The position numbers and the translations under genes were made by a program. From Oasisia sp. SBJ-2009 (Eukaryota; Annelida; Polychaeta; Sabellida; Siboglinidae), in assembly GCA_964017155.1 (NCBI GenBank), contig OZ024864.1:33341432-33405431 (forward strand): 64,000 nucleotides of DNA, written 5' to 3'. Shown piece by piece: positions 11,030 through 23,629 of the stretch; position 1 is the stretch's first letter, and each line of letters starts with the position of its first letter. A model generated the notes under the pieces. It saw only the letters and a list, made by a program, of their open reading frames with translations. It ran no database searches and was not told where the DNA came from.

Positions 11030-12146
11030 CCCATTTTATCCTGAAGCTACTGCAGACGAGTTGCAACCAGTTCCTGATCATTTCCTCAAATCAATCTGTC
11101 AGCATTAAAAAATGACAGGCCTTCATTTAAAATGGACATAACTTTATTGTTTCTCAATCAATTTTAAAATGTGATATACCTTTAGAAAGTAGATAAAATA
11201 AACTATCAAGTCGCATTGACAAACTCATAGTTTTATTATACATATTTTATGTGGCATATAACAAAACATGCCCAATAAATTCAAACCTATGTTGAGGGTT
11301 ATCACATTACTTTTCACCTGACATTTTCGCCAAGAAGGATGCAACATGTCAAAGAGCAAGTTGAGTTTATTTTATGCATTACTCTCTGCTGAAAACAAAG
11401 GTATACAACTCGTCCACATATCTTGGATAATAATCTCATTATGTAAAATTGTTTGTAATACCCCCATGTCAGTCGATTGAATCGCCAACGTGTGGCGCCG
11501 CTGAGCGGAATTATGCAAATTTGTGAAATATTTTGTCAACAATGTATAATTTGGTGGCTAATTTCTTATAACTAATAAAGAAGTACTCTAAAGTAACAAC
11601 GTTGGTCAACCTTTCAACGTCACTTTATTGATGTTACCGTCGTTGGAAATAATAAACTTTGGCGCCAAAAAACGGCGTGGTGCGTGGTGGGCGAAAATGG
11701 ATGCCGTTGTCGGTCGACCCCACTTTGATGGCTTCAAAGTATGTCTTCACGGACAAATATCGCATCAAATACCATAACCGTCCATCTTATATCGTCTATC
11801 CACTTGTCTGCCTTCTTGTCATCAACAGTATGAAGTAAATTAATGGAGTTATCCTTCGAAATACGTCAACATTTAACGATCTTTGCGACTCGACGCCATC
11901 TTTGATTTCACTTTGGCTTGGGGGTGCTCACTTTGTACTGCAAATACCCTAAGAACGGCACTGATTGGTTGAAAATATGGGTTCCCTAGTGATCCCGATA
12001 TACTGACGTCATTCGGTGTTAACCAGCCAATGGGATTCCAAAACGTCAGAGTGCGGGGAAGCCGTTCCAAGTGCAAACTACGACTAGAATCGTATTCCGG
12101 ATAAAAAGGGTAACTACGACTAGAATCGTATTCCGGATAAAATGGG
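11030..12146. mobile_element. piggyBac-like non-autonomous element with TTAA target duplication
   Basis: Flanked by TTAA at 11026-11029 and 12147-12150. Its ends are exact 12-bp inverted repeats: CCCATTTTATCC at the left and GGATAAAATGGG at the right. The length is 1117 bp. No transposase is recognised inside. A segment of about 37 bp near the right end (about 12073-12145, containing CGACTAGAATCGTATTCCGG) is tandemly duplicated. TTAA target sites are typical of piggyBac transposons. Confidence 0.75.
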
Positions 12147-12413
12147 TTAAAATAGTCTACAAAATTATGTTATACATGTGTAGGTAGTCCTGTGTGCATG
12201 GCTCTGCATGCATACATGCGTTTATTCTGCAATAAACCATGTTTAAAATTTGGTTTACAGCGTGAACTTTGTATGGTCGGAATATTAAAACTGAGAATGC
12301 TTTCTCAGGTTAACTAAATATATTTCTGCAGGCTATGTATTATAAAAATGTTTATTCTTATATTAAAAATATTTAACGAGTAGACGAGAAATAGAGAGAT
12401 TCATTTTAAAATA

Positions 12414-12802
12414 TTGCTCTTGTGGAGGAGTAAGTGGAGCAGTAACTGGAGAAATAAGTGGAGCAGTAATTGGAGCAGTAAGTGGAGCAGTAACTGGAGA
12501 AGTAAGTGGAGCAGTAACTGGAGCAGTAAGTGGAGCAGTAATTGGATCAGTAAGTGGAGCAGTAAGTGGAGCAGTAAGTGGAGCAGTAAGTGGAGCAGTA
12601 ATTGGATCAGTAAGTGGAGCAGTAAGTGGAACAGTAAGTGGAGCAGTAAGTGAAGCAGTAAGTGGAACAGTAAGTGGAGCAGTAAGTGAAGCAGTAAGTG
12701 GAGTAGTAAGTGGAGCAGTAATTGGAGCAGTAAGTGGAGCAGTAAGTGGAGCAGTAAGTGGAGCAGTAAGTGGAACAGTAAGTGGAGCAGTAATTGGAGC
12801 AT
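12414..12802. repeat. Minisatellite, 12-bp unit AGTAAGTGGAGC
   Basis: About 32 units with single-base variants (AACTGGAGA, AATTGGATC) in intron A6-A7. The period of 12 keeps several frames open. The unit contains a GTAAGT donor-like hexamer, repeated many times just upstream of exon A7. Confidence 0.95.
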
Positions 12803-12866
12803 TTCACTGAGAACACACGAGGAAAACAATCACATACAGACCAAACGTTGTTGTGTTTCACGACAG

Positions 12867-13084
12867 GATGACAGCGAGCTGCAGGGTGACACGAATGACG
12901 TCCAGGAGTTGATGACAGAACTGGAGCATCTGAAGCGACAAGTGGAGCAGGCTAGAGCCAAGTTGGTGGAGCTTGAAGCCGAGAGGACGACAGCTGAGAC
13001 GGCTGTTGCGAAACTGAAGTGAGAGAAGGTTCAGCTGGATGAGACCCACCGAGGTCTGCACAGTCAGGTCCACCAACTGAAAAG
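12867..13084 (+). CDS. cntrl: Centriolin copy A, exon A7, interrupted by in-frame TGA
   Basis: Acceptor TTTCACGACAG|G, donor AAAAG|GTGATG; phase 0 in, phase 2 out. The coiled coil begins DDSELQGDTNDVQELMTELE. After AVAKLK comes TGA at 13020-13022, then EKVQLDETHRGLHSQVHQLK in the same frame. That segment resembles the human DKLSLHNDISAMQQQL coil. Both halves look like real centriolin, so this is a point nonsense change (CGA to TGA is plausible) or a base error, not a frameshift. Confidence 0.78.
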
Positions 13085-13104
13085 GTGATGTCTTGTGACT
13101 TCAG

Positions 13105-13240
13105 CAGGGCCCGTACGGGGCCTTGAAAGTCTTGAAAAGGCTTGAATTTGATTGGACCAAATTCAAGGCCTTGAAATCGTTGAATTTTATAAAGTAGTCT
13201 TGAAAAGTCTTGAATTTAATTGTGGTCAATAAATAATTTG
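13105..13240. repeat. CTTGAA-rich degenerate repeat with GGGCCCGTACGGGGCC start
   Basis: Six or seven copies of CTTGAA within 130 bp, starting at a near-palindromic GGCCCGTACGGGGCC. It may be one end of a DNA transposon; no partner end was found. Confidence 0.4.
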
Positions 13241-13344
13241 TTTGACTCAATTGTCATGACAAACTAACAGATGTAGGCCAGTGGCAGTCGGGCGGAAGGG
13301 AAAGCCAACGCACAAAAATAACTCGCTGTTCTTAGTCGAGTAAG

Positions 13345-14046
13345 GTGAGGCGAGGGTGATCTCCCCGGCATGCGAGGGTGATCTCCCCGGCATGCGAGGG
13401 TGATCTCCCCGGCATGCGAGGGTGATCTCCCCGGCATGCGAGGGTGATCTCACCGACATGCGAGGGTGATCTCCCCGGCATGCGAGGGTGATCTCCCCGG
13501 CATGCGAGGGTGATCTCCCCAATATGCGAGGGTGATCTCCCCGGCATACGAGGGTGATCTACCTGGCATGCGAAGGTGATCTCCCTGGTATGCGAGGGTG
13601 ATCTCCCCATCATGCGAGGGTGATCTCCTTGGCATGAGAGGCTGATCTCCCTGGCGTGCAAGGCTGATATCCCCGGGATGCGAAGCTGATCTCCCTGGCA
13701 TGCGAGGGTGATCTCCCCGGCATGCGAGGCTGATCTCCCTGGCATGTGAGGCTGATCTCCCCGGCATGCGAGGCTGATCTCCCTGGCATGTGAGGCTGAT
13801 CTCCCCGGCATGCGAGGGTGATCTCCCTGACATGTGAGGCTGATCTCCCTGGCATGTGAGGCTGATCTCCCCGGCATGCGAGGATGATCTCCCTGGCATG
13901 TGAGGCTGATCTCCCTGGCATGTGAGGCTGATCTCCCTGGCATGTGAGGCTGATCTCCCCGGCATGCAAGGGTGATCTCCCCGGCATGCGAGGCTGATCT
14001 CCCCGGCATGCGAGGGTGATCTCCCCGGCATGCGAGGGTGATCTCA
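13345..14046. repeat. Minisatellite, 22-bp unit
   Basis: About 32 units of a 22-bp motif containing GATCTCCCCGGCATGCG. There are two main variants (GAGGGT and GAGGCT ends; CCCGGCATGC and CCTGGCATGT), clustered in blocks. Fills most of intron A7-A8. Confidence 0.96.
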
Positions 14047-14154
14047 GTCATATTAACACTTACTGTGAAACTTCAAATTGAGATGATTCAGTCAACTTGA
14101 ACATACTGATCAATTTTAACCACATCTCTTAACCCTTGCCTTCTGTGGTTGCAG

Positions 14155-14312
14155 AACGGAGCAGCAGATTGAGGAGAGAGTGAAGAGCAGAAGGTTAAAG
14201 CTGGAGCGTCTGGACGGAGAGCTGCGGCAGATTGAGGCTGCCCTGGATGAGGGGAGGGACAGGAAGGGGGCTGTGGATAGGGACCTGACCACACTCAGGG
14301 CCAGTGTACACG
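14155..14312 (+). CDS. cntrl: Centriolin copy A, exon A8
   Basis: Acceptor TGGTTGCAG|A completes AG|A; donor CACG|GTGAGA leaves in phase 1. It encodes a coiled coil starting TEQQIEERVKSRRLKLERLD, open throughout. It fits the human QQQLQEKREAVNSLQEEL region by position and pattern. Confidence 0.87.
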
Positions 14313-14379
14313 GTGAGACACCTTCACTGATATTGTAACACTAAATGTATGTGCATTGCTTAAGAATTTATTTTTAATG

Positions 14380-14416
14380 TCATACACGTTTTAATCAGTG
14401 TTTATGTTTTAGATTA

Positions 14417-14460
<44 letters not shown>

Positions 14461-14795
14461 AAACCTATATATCTAAATCTATATATATATAAATCTATAT
14501 ATATAAATTTACATACAGAGTTTTAGTAAAGGTTTTAATTTCAGATTAATTTATTTAATTTACATACCAAGTTTTAGTACTATACATCTTAAAAACAGTG
14601 TATAATTTATTTTTAATTTATTTATATAATTTACATACAAAGGTTTACTAGTGCATCTTAAAACCAAAAAGTAATATGATTTATATTAATTTATATAATT
14701 TATATTACTATTTATTAATATACATTTAGTATATCTCTTGTGCAGCGCATCGATCCGCCTTGCGGGAATTAGCGCTATATAAAAAACTATAATTA
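14380..14795 (-). mobile_element. About 400-bp AT-rich interspersed element (reverse copy)
   Basis: Its reverse complement matches 40525-40965 over its whole length. It starts with TTTTTTATATAGCGCTAATT and GCGGATCG and continues through three AATTATATAAATTAAT blocks to a TA microsatellite and GATTAAAACGTGTATG. A third fragment lies at 55246-55370. Likely a non-autonomous element with its own microsatellite. Confidence 0.65.
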
Positions 14796-14799
14796 TTTT

Positions 14800-15250
14800 G
14801 TGAGATACCTTCACTGATATTGTAAAACTAAATGTATGTGAGATATCTTCACTGATATTGTGAAACTAAATGTATGTGATATATATTCTCCGATATCGTA
14901 AAACTAAATGTAGTGAGATATCTTCACTGATATTGTAAAACTAAATGTATGTGAGATACCTTCACTGATATTGTAAAACTAAATGTATGTGAGATACCTT
15001 CACTGATATTGTATAATTAAATGTATGTGAGATACCTTCACTGATATTGTAAAACTAAATGTATGTGATACATGTTCACTGATATCGTGAAACACTTGGA
15101 GATGAGATATCTTTACTGATATTGTAAAACAAATTGGAGGTGAGATATCTTCACTGATAGTGTAAAACAAAGTGCATGTGAGATATTGTCACTAAAACTA
15201 AGTGTAGGTGACATATATTGTCACTGATATTGTAAAAATAATTAAGTGAG
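14800..15250. repeat. Minisatellite, about 38-bp unit
   Basis: About 11 degenerate units containing GAGATATCTTCACTGATATT and then GTAAAACTAAATGTATGT, in intron A8-A9. Confidence 0.92.
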
Positions 15251-15466
15251 ATCCATCATTATTATTGAATATTAGTAGCTATGCACTGTATTATTTTTAT
15301 ATTGTAATCTGCAAATTGGTGCATAATATACATACAGTGTATTATTTTATATATTTTGCTACAGATGTGATTGTTATTATAGACATGTCACTTTGACAGT
15401 TTGTAACATATTTCAGCCCGAATATTTCCAAACAGACTCGTGAGTTTTTGTGGCGAAACATTTCAG

Positions 15467-15540
15467 AGCACACTGGTGAGCTGGAGGAGCTCCACTCTAG
15501 TCTACAGGCAGCTGAGAGCCAAGTGGAGCTACTGGAGCAG
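15467..15540 (+). CDS. cntrl: Centriolin copy A, exon A9
   Basis: The acceptor ACATTTCAG|AG supplies two bases to the G left by A8, making GAG; donor GAGCAG|GTAAGT, phase 0. It encodes HTGELEELHSSLQAAESQVE and LLEQ, a coiled coil. Confidence 0.85.
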
Positions 15541-16358
15541 GTAAGTCGACTCCAGCAATGAGATGCTCTTGACACATCATAAGATATTGACAGCAACTAA
15601 TTCGTCTTTGCACCAATTCAGCTGTGTTCGTCTCAACTCTAACAATGTTACTAAATCTATCTTAGCAATGTCTCGTCAGTTCATTTTCATTAGCTTAATT
15701 AATTGTTCTACCAGAAAATAATTTAATTGACTCAAAAGTGGATTTTTTGCATTAAAACACAATACAATTATGCATACGTTTCTGTGCTGGTGTTGATGAC
15801 TATTAAAAAAAATTAAAAAAATGGGTTGAAGGCAAAATGTTGGCAAACTATTGGCCTTTAGCTACTTACCAGATGTAAGGAGGAAAAGAAGTTGTCTGAC
15901 CATACAAAAAACAAACCTGCACGTTTTTATCAATTTGTTTCATCACTAATATTTGTTACTAATAACAATTATTATGTCTAATCACTAATATATGTTTAAC
16001 TACTAATGCATACTATACATTTAGTACTAATGTCACTCATAACTAATACAAACTTTTTTCTGGGAATACTTCATTTCTGATTCCTAACATTAACTTTTTG
16101 TTACAACATTTATTTTGTGTCATTACAAAAAAATTTAGTCTTGCATGATAAACATTTGAAACTATCGTACAGATATTTCTGTAAAATATACGTTTTTATA
16201 ATGCCAAAATTGTTGGCAAAATATACAGCAGAATGTCTCATAGCTGCACGTTTCTGGTGCCCTTTTTTCATGGATCTGGTTGCTAGGTCATGTGGTTGGT
16301 TTAGATAATGATGTTGATTCAGTCAGTAATTTTTGTGACGCGAACCAACTTCTTTCAG
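15541..16358 (+). other. Intron A9-A10
   Basis: Unique AT-rich intron, nothing recognised. Confidence 0.6.
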
Positions 16359-16460
16359 ATGTTAACGACAGTTAACTCCAGCTTTTGTCAAGTATCCAGA
16401 GAACTTGCTGCGAAAGAGTGTGAATTGCGTTATGCTACTGACAATGTTGAACGTGCGAAG
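16359..16460 (+). CDS. cntrl: Centriolin copy A, exon A10
   Basis: 34 codons, phase 0-0; acceptor TTCTTTCAG|A, donor GCGAAG|GTAGCT. The peptide starts MLTTVNSSFCQVSRELAAKE. Coiled coil of lower heptad quality; included on splice sites, phase and position. Confidence 0.78.
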
Positions 16461-17585
16461 GTAGCTTGTCCGTACTAATCCTGTGCATGCCTGCCGTGTC
16501 ATTTACCACAATCTTTGGCACCCCCTAGTGGCGATAGTAATTCACATTGTCTCCAATCATTAATCATTTTCAAAGCAGATATTTGTGTTTGTTTTCATTG
16601 AGTGCAACAAGGAAGCACATAAGAGCATGGATACATGCCATAATTAAGGATCCCTCTTAAATTTCATCTTTAAACCTATTGCATTTCAGATTAATGGTGA
16701 GCTGGGTAATTTGATCAACTAAGTAATTTGACTTTGATGAAACAATTGGACAAACACCTATTTTTAACTGGGTACAGTCATGTATTGGCGAACAATGGTA
16801 AAAGTGGAGTGGCTCTATATATATAACAGCATAACAATATCAACACGCAAGCTATTTGGCCTAACAACAAAGTTTGTTCACTTTGTTCAATGATTTTAGC
16901 ACTGCTTTGAAACTGATCTTGTGATTCCGTTGTCAACAAACATAGAATTTATGTTTTGAAAATTATCTGTGGCGATGATCCTTCCTGCCTTGAATGCACC
17001 TTGAATGCCGTCTTTCACAACCTGTTTCTGTCTTCACAAGCTGCAGCATACTTCAGTACGTCTTAGTTGACACATTTAGATGTACACTTTCTTTATAAGA
17101 CATCAACATTGTTTACCAAATTATTATATTTAAATACACATTGAATTAACTTCATGTGTACTTGTTTCTGTTCAGCTTATATGTTGTTAATCGCTTTATT
17201 CATCCACATTCGTTGGATTTTAATACACACGTATTCCTTGTGCTACCAACACACGCTGATATCATAGCTTTATGCACAGACCCGTTCACCCGTCATTTGG
17301 ATGGGTAAAACCTGTTGTGGATGGGTAGAAATATGGGTGGACTGGTGGTCGACGGGTAAAAGAATGAAGTAAAGAGCAAAAAAGGTGTCAGTCGTGGCTT
17401 GAAAATAGGTGCCACTTGTCTGTTTTTAGTTTTTTTCAGGTCGTAAAGTAAATCTCAACTGGTGTGTGTGTGTGTGTGTGTGTGTGAGAGTGAGTGAGTG
17501 AGTGAGTGAGTGAGTGTGTGGTGTGTGAGTGAGTGAGTGAGTGAGTGAGTGAGTGTGTGTGTGTGAGTGAGTGAGTGAGTGTGAG

Positions 17586-17641
<56 letters not shown>

Positions 17642-18083
17642 TGTGTGTGCAGATGTTCCTCAAGTGTCCTCACTGACCTGTCCAGTCTGATGAATCAGTT
17701 GGAAAGATTCACTCATGACGAGGTTTTAAATTAGATTGTGCAATTCTAATTACTCGTTGAAGTGCCAAGAGTGAACTTTGAACCTGTCTGTCTTCTCCTG
17801 GCCCTGGCTCCTGTCTGTCTAGTGGCATGGACACTGGTCCCCACTCCTCTCTCTGTGTCCCCCTGGTGGCTAGGGAAACCACTCACTCATATGCCACGCT
17901 TGTACAAACGCAGGTGGTGATTAGAGCCTGCAAACACGTGTTATCACTGCAGTGGGTAGTTTACGTAATTGATGCCATGCACATACACATACACACATGT
18001 GTGCATGCATGCATGCATACACAGGCACACACTCATGCACACATACACACATACACGCACACACACCACACGCACACACCATA

Positions 18084-18127
<44 letters not shown>

Positions 18128-18268
18128 CATGATAATTATGTATTCTATGATTTATATGTGATTTTGTTCTATTTGCTTGCTTTTATTGGGGCTATTATTT
18201 CAATATAGTAATACTGTGTGGAGTGTTACCACCTGTCACATGACCTGTGCATCACTGGTGTGTTTCAG
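16461..18268. repeat. Intron A10-A11: unique sequence plus GT/GTGA/GTGC and CA microsatellites
   Basis: Nothing is recognised up to about 17460. A compound tract follows at 17461-17650 (GT, then GTGA, GT, GTGA, then GTGC units). A CA/CATG tract lies at about 17980-18123. Confidence 0.85.
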
Positions 18269-18338
18269 ATGGAGGCAGAGAGACAACAGAAGACTCAGGA
18301 AAACTTTGTTGGACTCGACGAGAAAGTCCAGAATCTTG
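18269..18338 (+). CDS. cntrl: Centriolin copy A, exon A11
   Basis: Acceptor GTGTTTCAG|A, donor CTTG|GTGGGT; phase 0 in, phase 1 out. It encodes MEAERQQKTQENFVGLDEKV and QNL. The neighbouring phases (A10 out 0, A12 in 1) agree. Confidence 0.82.
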
Positions 18339-18694
18339 GTGGGTTCAATTCAATTCACTTGTTTATTTATTAACTTCAGTAATGCAATTAATTTAATTTA
18401 TGTCATTAACTTTATACAACAGTTTAATGTGATTACATTTAAATTCATAATCAACTCTTGGTTAGGTGCATATCTAAAATTTATTATTTATGAATATCAG
18501 ACATTCTGCGTTTATGATATCGAGGTGTTTCCTCTTTTTTCAGTTAGACTCCAGTCACTAGACCATGTAATTGTTAATGGGAGGGAAGTGCGGAGGGGGG
18601 GCCATGAGATTGACTGGTTGTTCATCCATTTATCGTCACTTTGGGTTATTTACTGACAGTCTTGTAAAGACGTGTTTGTCTGTTGTGTTCTCAG

Positions 18695-18786
18695 CGCGAG
18701 AGATTGCCAAGAGGGATGCTGAGAAGGATGAATTAATGACAGCCTTGTCAAGGTCATGCGAGGAACTCACCAGTTTACGAACACAG
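18695..18786 (+). CDS. cntrl: Centriolin copy A, exon A12
   Basis: The acceptor GTTCTCAG|CG completes G|CG; the donor ACACAG|GTTTCC is weak. It encodes REIAKRDAEKDELMTALSRS and CEELTSLRTQ, similar in pattern to human KEADSMRADFSLLRNQ. The donor region is reiterated downstream (18787-18985). Confidence 0.83.
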
Positions 18787-18990
18787 GTTTCCATGATAAT
18801 GAAACATTGGCTGCTTAGTAACCACATACATTAGTTCAGGTCTCCATGGTAACGAAATGTTGACTGCTTAGTAACCATAGACATTAGTTCAGGTCTCCAT
18901 GCGTTGACTGCTTGGTAACCAAATACATTAGTTTAGGTCTCCATGGTAACAAAACGTTGACTGCTTAGTAACCAAATACACATTCAGCTG
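18787..18990. repeat. Tandem repeats of the exon A12 donor region
   Basis: Units of about 57 bp repeat the exon end and donor: CAG|GTTTCCATG at the exon itself, then TTCAG|GTCTCCATG near 18837 and 18892, then TTTAG|GTCTCCATG near 18935. Each unit also contains GCTTAGTAACC. Segmental copy B begins inside a matching unit at about 44385. Confidence 0.8.
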
Positions 18991-19409
18991 AAAGCTGACA
19001 GTAAGAGTCAGAGTAACTTTATTTCACAATGTAACATGGAAGCTGTTTCTAATGCCTTAGGAAAGCGTACTAATGCGAATATGTCCTAGACTTAGCTACA
19101 ATGTGATATACACTTATTATGGGCAACTATACAACTCAAGAATACGATTTTACTAAAATAAAAAGCAACACTGAGGACAATTTTGGGTGTATATTTTGTT
19201 TGACAGGAATATCTTAAATTACATTTTATTTGTGGAACAAATTGTTCAAGGATCCAACATTTGGTTGTTTTGTAAGAAATTAACTTACTTTTGAAACAAG
19301 GATGTGAAACACAACATTTTGATCAATCAGCTTCACACAGTATGTGACAAAGTAATTTTAATTTATTAAGAAAACTACATTTGCTAACACAGAATTTACC
19401 ATGGGTTAA

Positions 19410-19765
19410 GAAACACTGTGCGTGATGCCATGATACTCATGATGTTGGTGTCACATAATGCCATGATACTCATGGTGTCAGTGTCACATGACACCATGAT
19501 ATTCATGACATTAGTGTTACCTGACGCCATGATACTCATGGCGTCAGTGTCACATGATGCCATGATACTCATGTCATCAGTGTCACATGACACCATGATA
19601 CTCATGTAATCAGTGTCACATGACGCCATGATACTCATGGCATCAGTGTCACATGACGCATTGATACTCATGGCATCATGATGCCATGGTACTCATGACA
19701 TCAGTGTCACATGACACCATGATACTCATGACATCATGACGTCATGATACTCATGGTGTCGGTGT
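19410..19765. repeat. Minisatellite, about 33-bp unit with CATGATACTCATG
   Basis: About 11 units containing CCATGATACTCATGGCATCA and then GTGTCACATGACG. The matching array in copy B (44560-44955) has a shorter unit of about 25 bp lacking the GTGTCACATG part, so the two arrays were rebuilt after duplication. Confidence 0.9.
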
Positions 19766-19825
19766 CACACTGGTCCTGCCAGTCTGCCCCTGCTGTCTGT
19801 GTAACACGTAATGTTGTGTGTCCAG

Positions 19826-19909
19826 GAGTCGTCTGACAGGGCTCTGAGGATACAGCAACTGGAGGATGAAGTGACAAGTTTCAGACACAACCTGGAGGAC
19901 AGAGACCAG
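19826..19909 (+). CDS. cntrl: Centriolin copy A, exon A13
   Basis: 28 codons, phase 0-0; acceptor GTGTGTCCAG|G, donor GACCAG|GTGAGA. It begins ESSDRALRIQQLEDEVTSFR and ends LEDRDQ. Duplicated as 45021-45104 with four residue changes. Its last bases and donor form part of the downstream minisatellite unit. Confidence 0.87.
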
Positions 19910-21378
19910 GTGAGACTGACATTGAGACAGAGCCATGTCTTCTAAACACGTTTGTAGATAGTGTAGTATAGAGACCAGGTGAGACTGAGACATGTCTTCT
20001 AAACACATTTGTAGATAGTGTAGTATAGAGACCAGGTGAGACTGAGACTGAGACATGTCTTCTAAACACGTTTGTAGATAGTGTAGTATAGAGACCAGGT
20101 GAGACTGACACTGAGACATGTCTTCTAAACACGTTTGTAGATAGTGTAGTATAGAGACCAGGTGAGACTGAGACTGAGACTGAGACATGTCTTCTAAACA
20201 CGTTTGTAGATAGTGTAGTATAGAGACCAGGTGAGACTGAGACATGTCTTCTAAACACGTTTGTAGATAGTGTAGTATAGAGACCAGGTGAGACTGAGAC
20301 TGAGACATGTCTTCTAAACACGTTTGTAGATAGTGTAGTATAGAGACCAGGTGAGACTGAGACATGTCTTCTAAACACGTTTGTAGATAGTGTAGTATAG
20401 AGACCAGGTGAGACTGAGACTGAGACATGTCTTCTAAACACGTTTGTAGATAGTGTAGTATAGAGACCAGGTGAGACTGAGACTGAGACATGTTTTCTAA
20501 ACACGTTTGTAGATAGTGTAGTATAGAGACCAGGTGAGACTGAGACTGAGACATGTTTTCTAAACACGTTTGTAGATAGTGTAGTATACAGACCAGGTGA
20601 GACTGAGACATGTCTTCTAAACACGTTTGTAGATAGTATAGTATAGAGACCAGGTGAGACTGAGACTGAGACATGTTTTCTAAACACGTTTGTAGATAGT
20701 GTAGTATAGAGACCAGGTGAGACTGAGACATGTCTTCTAAACACGTTTGTAGATAGTGTAGTATAGAGACCAGGTGAGACTGAGACTGAGACATGTTTTC
20801 TAAACACGTTTGTAGATAGTGTAGTATAGCGACCAGGTGAGACTGAGACTGAGACATGTTTTCTAAACACGTTTGTAGATAGTGTAGTATAGAGACCAGG
20901 TGAGACTGAGACATGTTTTCTAAACACGTTTGTAGATAGTGTAGTATAGCGACCAGGTGAGACTGAGACTGAGACATGTCTTCTAAACACGTTTGTAGAT
21001 AGTGTAGTATAGAGACCAGGTGAGACTGAGACTGAGACATGTTTTCTAAACACGTTTGTAGATAGTGTAGTATAGAGACCAGGTGAGACTGAGACATGTT
21101 TTCTAAACACGTTTGTAGATAGTGTAGTATAGCGACCAGGTGAGACTGAGACTGAGACATGTCTTCTAAACACGTTTGTAGATAGTGTAGTATAGAGACC
21201 AGGTGAGACTGACACTGAGACATGTCTTCTAAACACGTTTGTAGATAGTGTAGTATAGAGACCAGGTGAGACTGAGACATGTTTTCTAAACATGTTTGTA
21301 GATAGTGTAGTATAGCGACCAGGTGAGACTGACACTGAGACATGTCTTCTAAACACGTTTGTAGATAGTGTAGTATAG
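19910..21378. repeat. Minisatellite that reiterates the exon A13 splice donor
   Basis: About 23 units of about 57 or 63 bp (one or two GACTGA blocks). Each starts with the last exon bases and donor, GAGACCAG|GTGAGACTGAGA, then ACATGTCTTCTAAACACG and TTTGTAGATAGTGTAGTATA. Copy B has only five extra units at 45105-45473. Reverse-strand frames through the array are artefacts of the period. Confidence 0.95.
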
Positions 21379-21752
21379 AGACAAGTTTGTACCCAGCTTT
21401 TTCATATAATAAATGATTATTAGAAGCTGTCTGAATTTGTCGTGTAGCTGGTCAACTGTAGAAAACTAATGAGCAACTTACAAAATGATATCTGAGACGG
21501 CTGACACAAATTCTCCTTTAGTATTTAAATATAAACAAACGCGCAAGATTTACAGGTGAGAATATACAATGTTTTAAGTTATGTTTCTTTTGATAAAGAA
21601 TGGAATGAAAAATAATTCCTTTTACAGTGCTGCCTCGTAACACCGTGAACCAATTTAACTGTGGGTCTTTTACGCGCTAGGCAATTATTAGATTACTTTA
21701 TAATAATCACTGCTGAATGGTCCACCTTTGTAATTCATTGTTTACTCACCAG
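21379..21752 (+). other. Unique 3' part of intron A13-A14
   Basis: No repeat or exon. Conserved with 45474-45849 in copy B. Confidence 0.6.
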
Positions 21753-21893
21753 GAGGTTCGTCAGATTAGAGAGAAGTCGGCTGCTGAGATTGCCGACCTT
21801 GAAGGCATCGCCCAGGCGCACTACAGCAGAGCCAATCGGCTCGGAGATGAACTCAACTATCTGAGGGCAGAACACTTGGAAATAGTGCGGCGG
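21753..21893 (+). CDS. cntrl: Centriolin copy A, exon A14
   Basis: 47 codons, phase 0-0; acceptor TACTCACCAG|G, donor CGGCGG|GTATGT. The peptide runs EVRQIREKSAAEIADLEGIA, then AHYSRANRLGDELNYLR. It matches human centriolin around ATIELVAQDNHERARRLMKE (from memory), including the RA-RL-ELN spacing. A strong anchor for the assignment. Confidence 0.9.
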
Positions 21894-21924
21894 GTATGTT
21901 ACGTCTTATTCCTACACCAAGCCA

Positions 21925-23367
<1,443 letters not shown>

Positions 23368-23509
23368 AATGTACAAAACACATTTATGTACTTTTGACAA
23401 CACTCCTGTCCCTGTCTGCTCCTGGCCCAGCTGGTTGTGGCCCACCAAATGACCCGATGTCCCTGTCTGTCCCTGTTGTCCCCTGATCCCATCCGTCTCT
23501 TCCCTCCAG

Positions 23510-23590
23510 CTGCAATCCCAGGAGGAACTGTCCAGCCGGGAACATAAACTGGAGGATACACTGCGAGAACTCAAGGACGAAATCAAAACA
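23510..23590 (+). CDS. cntrl: Centriolin copy A, exon A15
   Basis: 27 codons, phase 0-0; acceptor CTTCCCTCCAG|C, donor AAAACA|GTGAGT. It encodes LQSQEELSSREHKLEDTLRE and LKDEIKT. It fits human ERRQMEISDAMRTLKSEVKD (from memory), directly after the A14-equivalent. It has no counterpart in copy B, where a deletion removes it. Confidence 0.88.
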
Positions 23591-23629
23591 GTGAGTGACA
23601 CTCTTGATCTGCCTGGTCCGCGGCTCACA

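Noticed and set aside
9542..13022. In-frame TGA codons as selenocysteine sites
   Set aside because: Centriolin is a structural coiled-coil protein with no redox site. Cys is not expected at these positions, and no SECIS-like element was seen in the 3' region.
13247..14051. Minus-strand frames with MPGRSPSHAGEITLACRGDH-type repeats
   Set aside because: 22-bp minisatellite in an intron; all three frames give the same pseudo-repeat peptide.
19751..21356. Two minus-strand frames of about 500 codons with SHLVSILHYLQTCLEDM-type repeats
   Set aside because: They lie antisense to the donor-reiterating minisatellite next to exon A13; array length changes freely between the copies.
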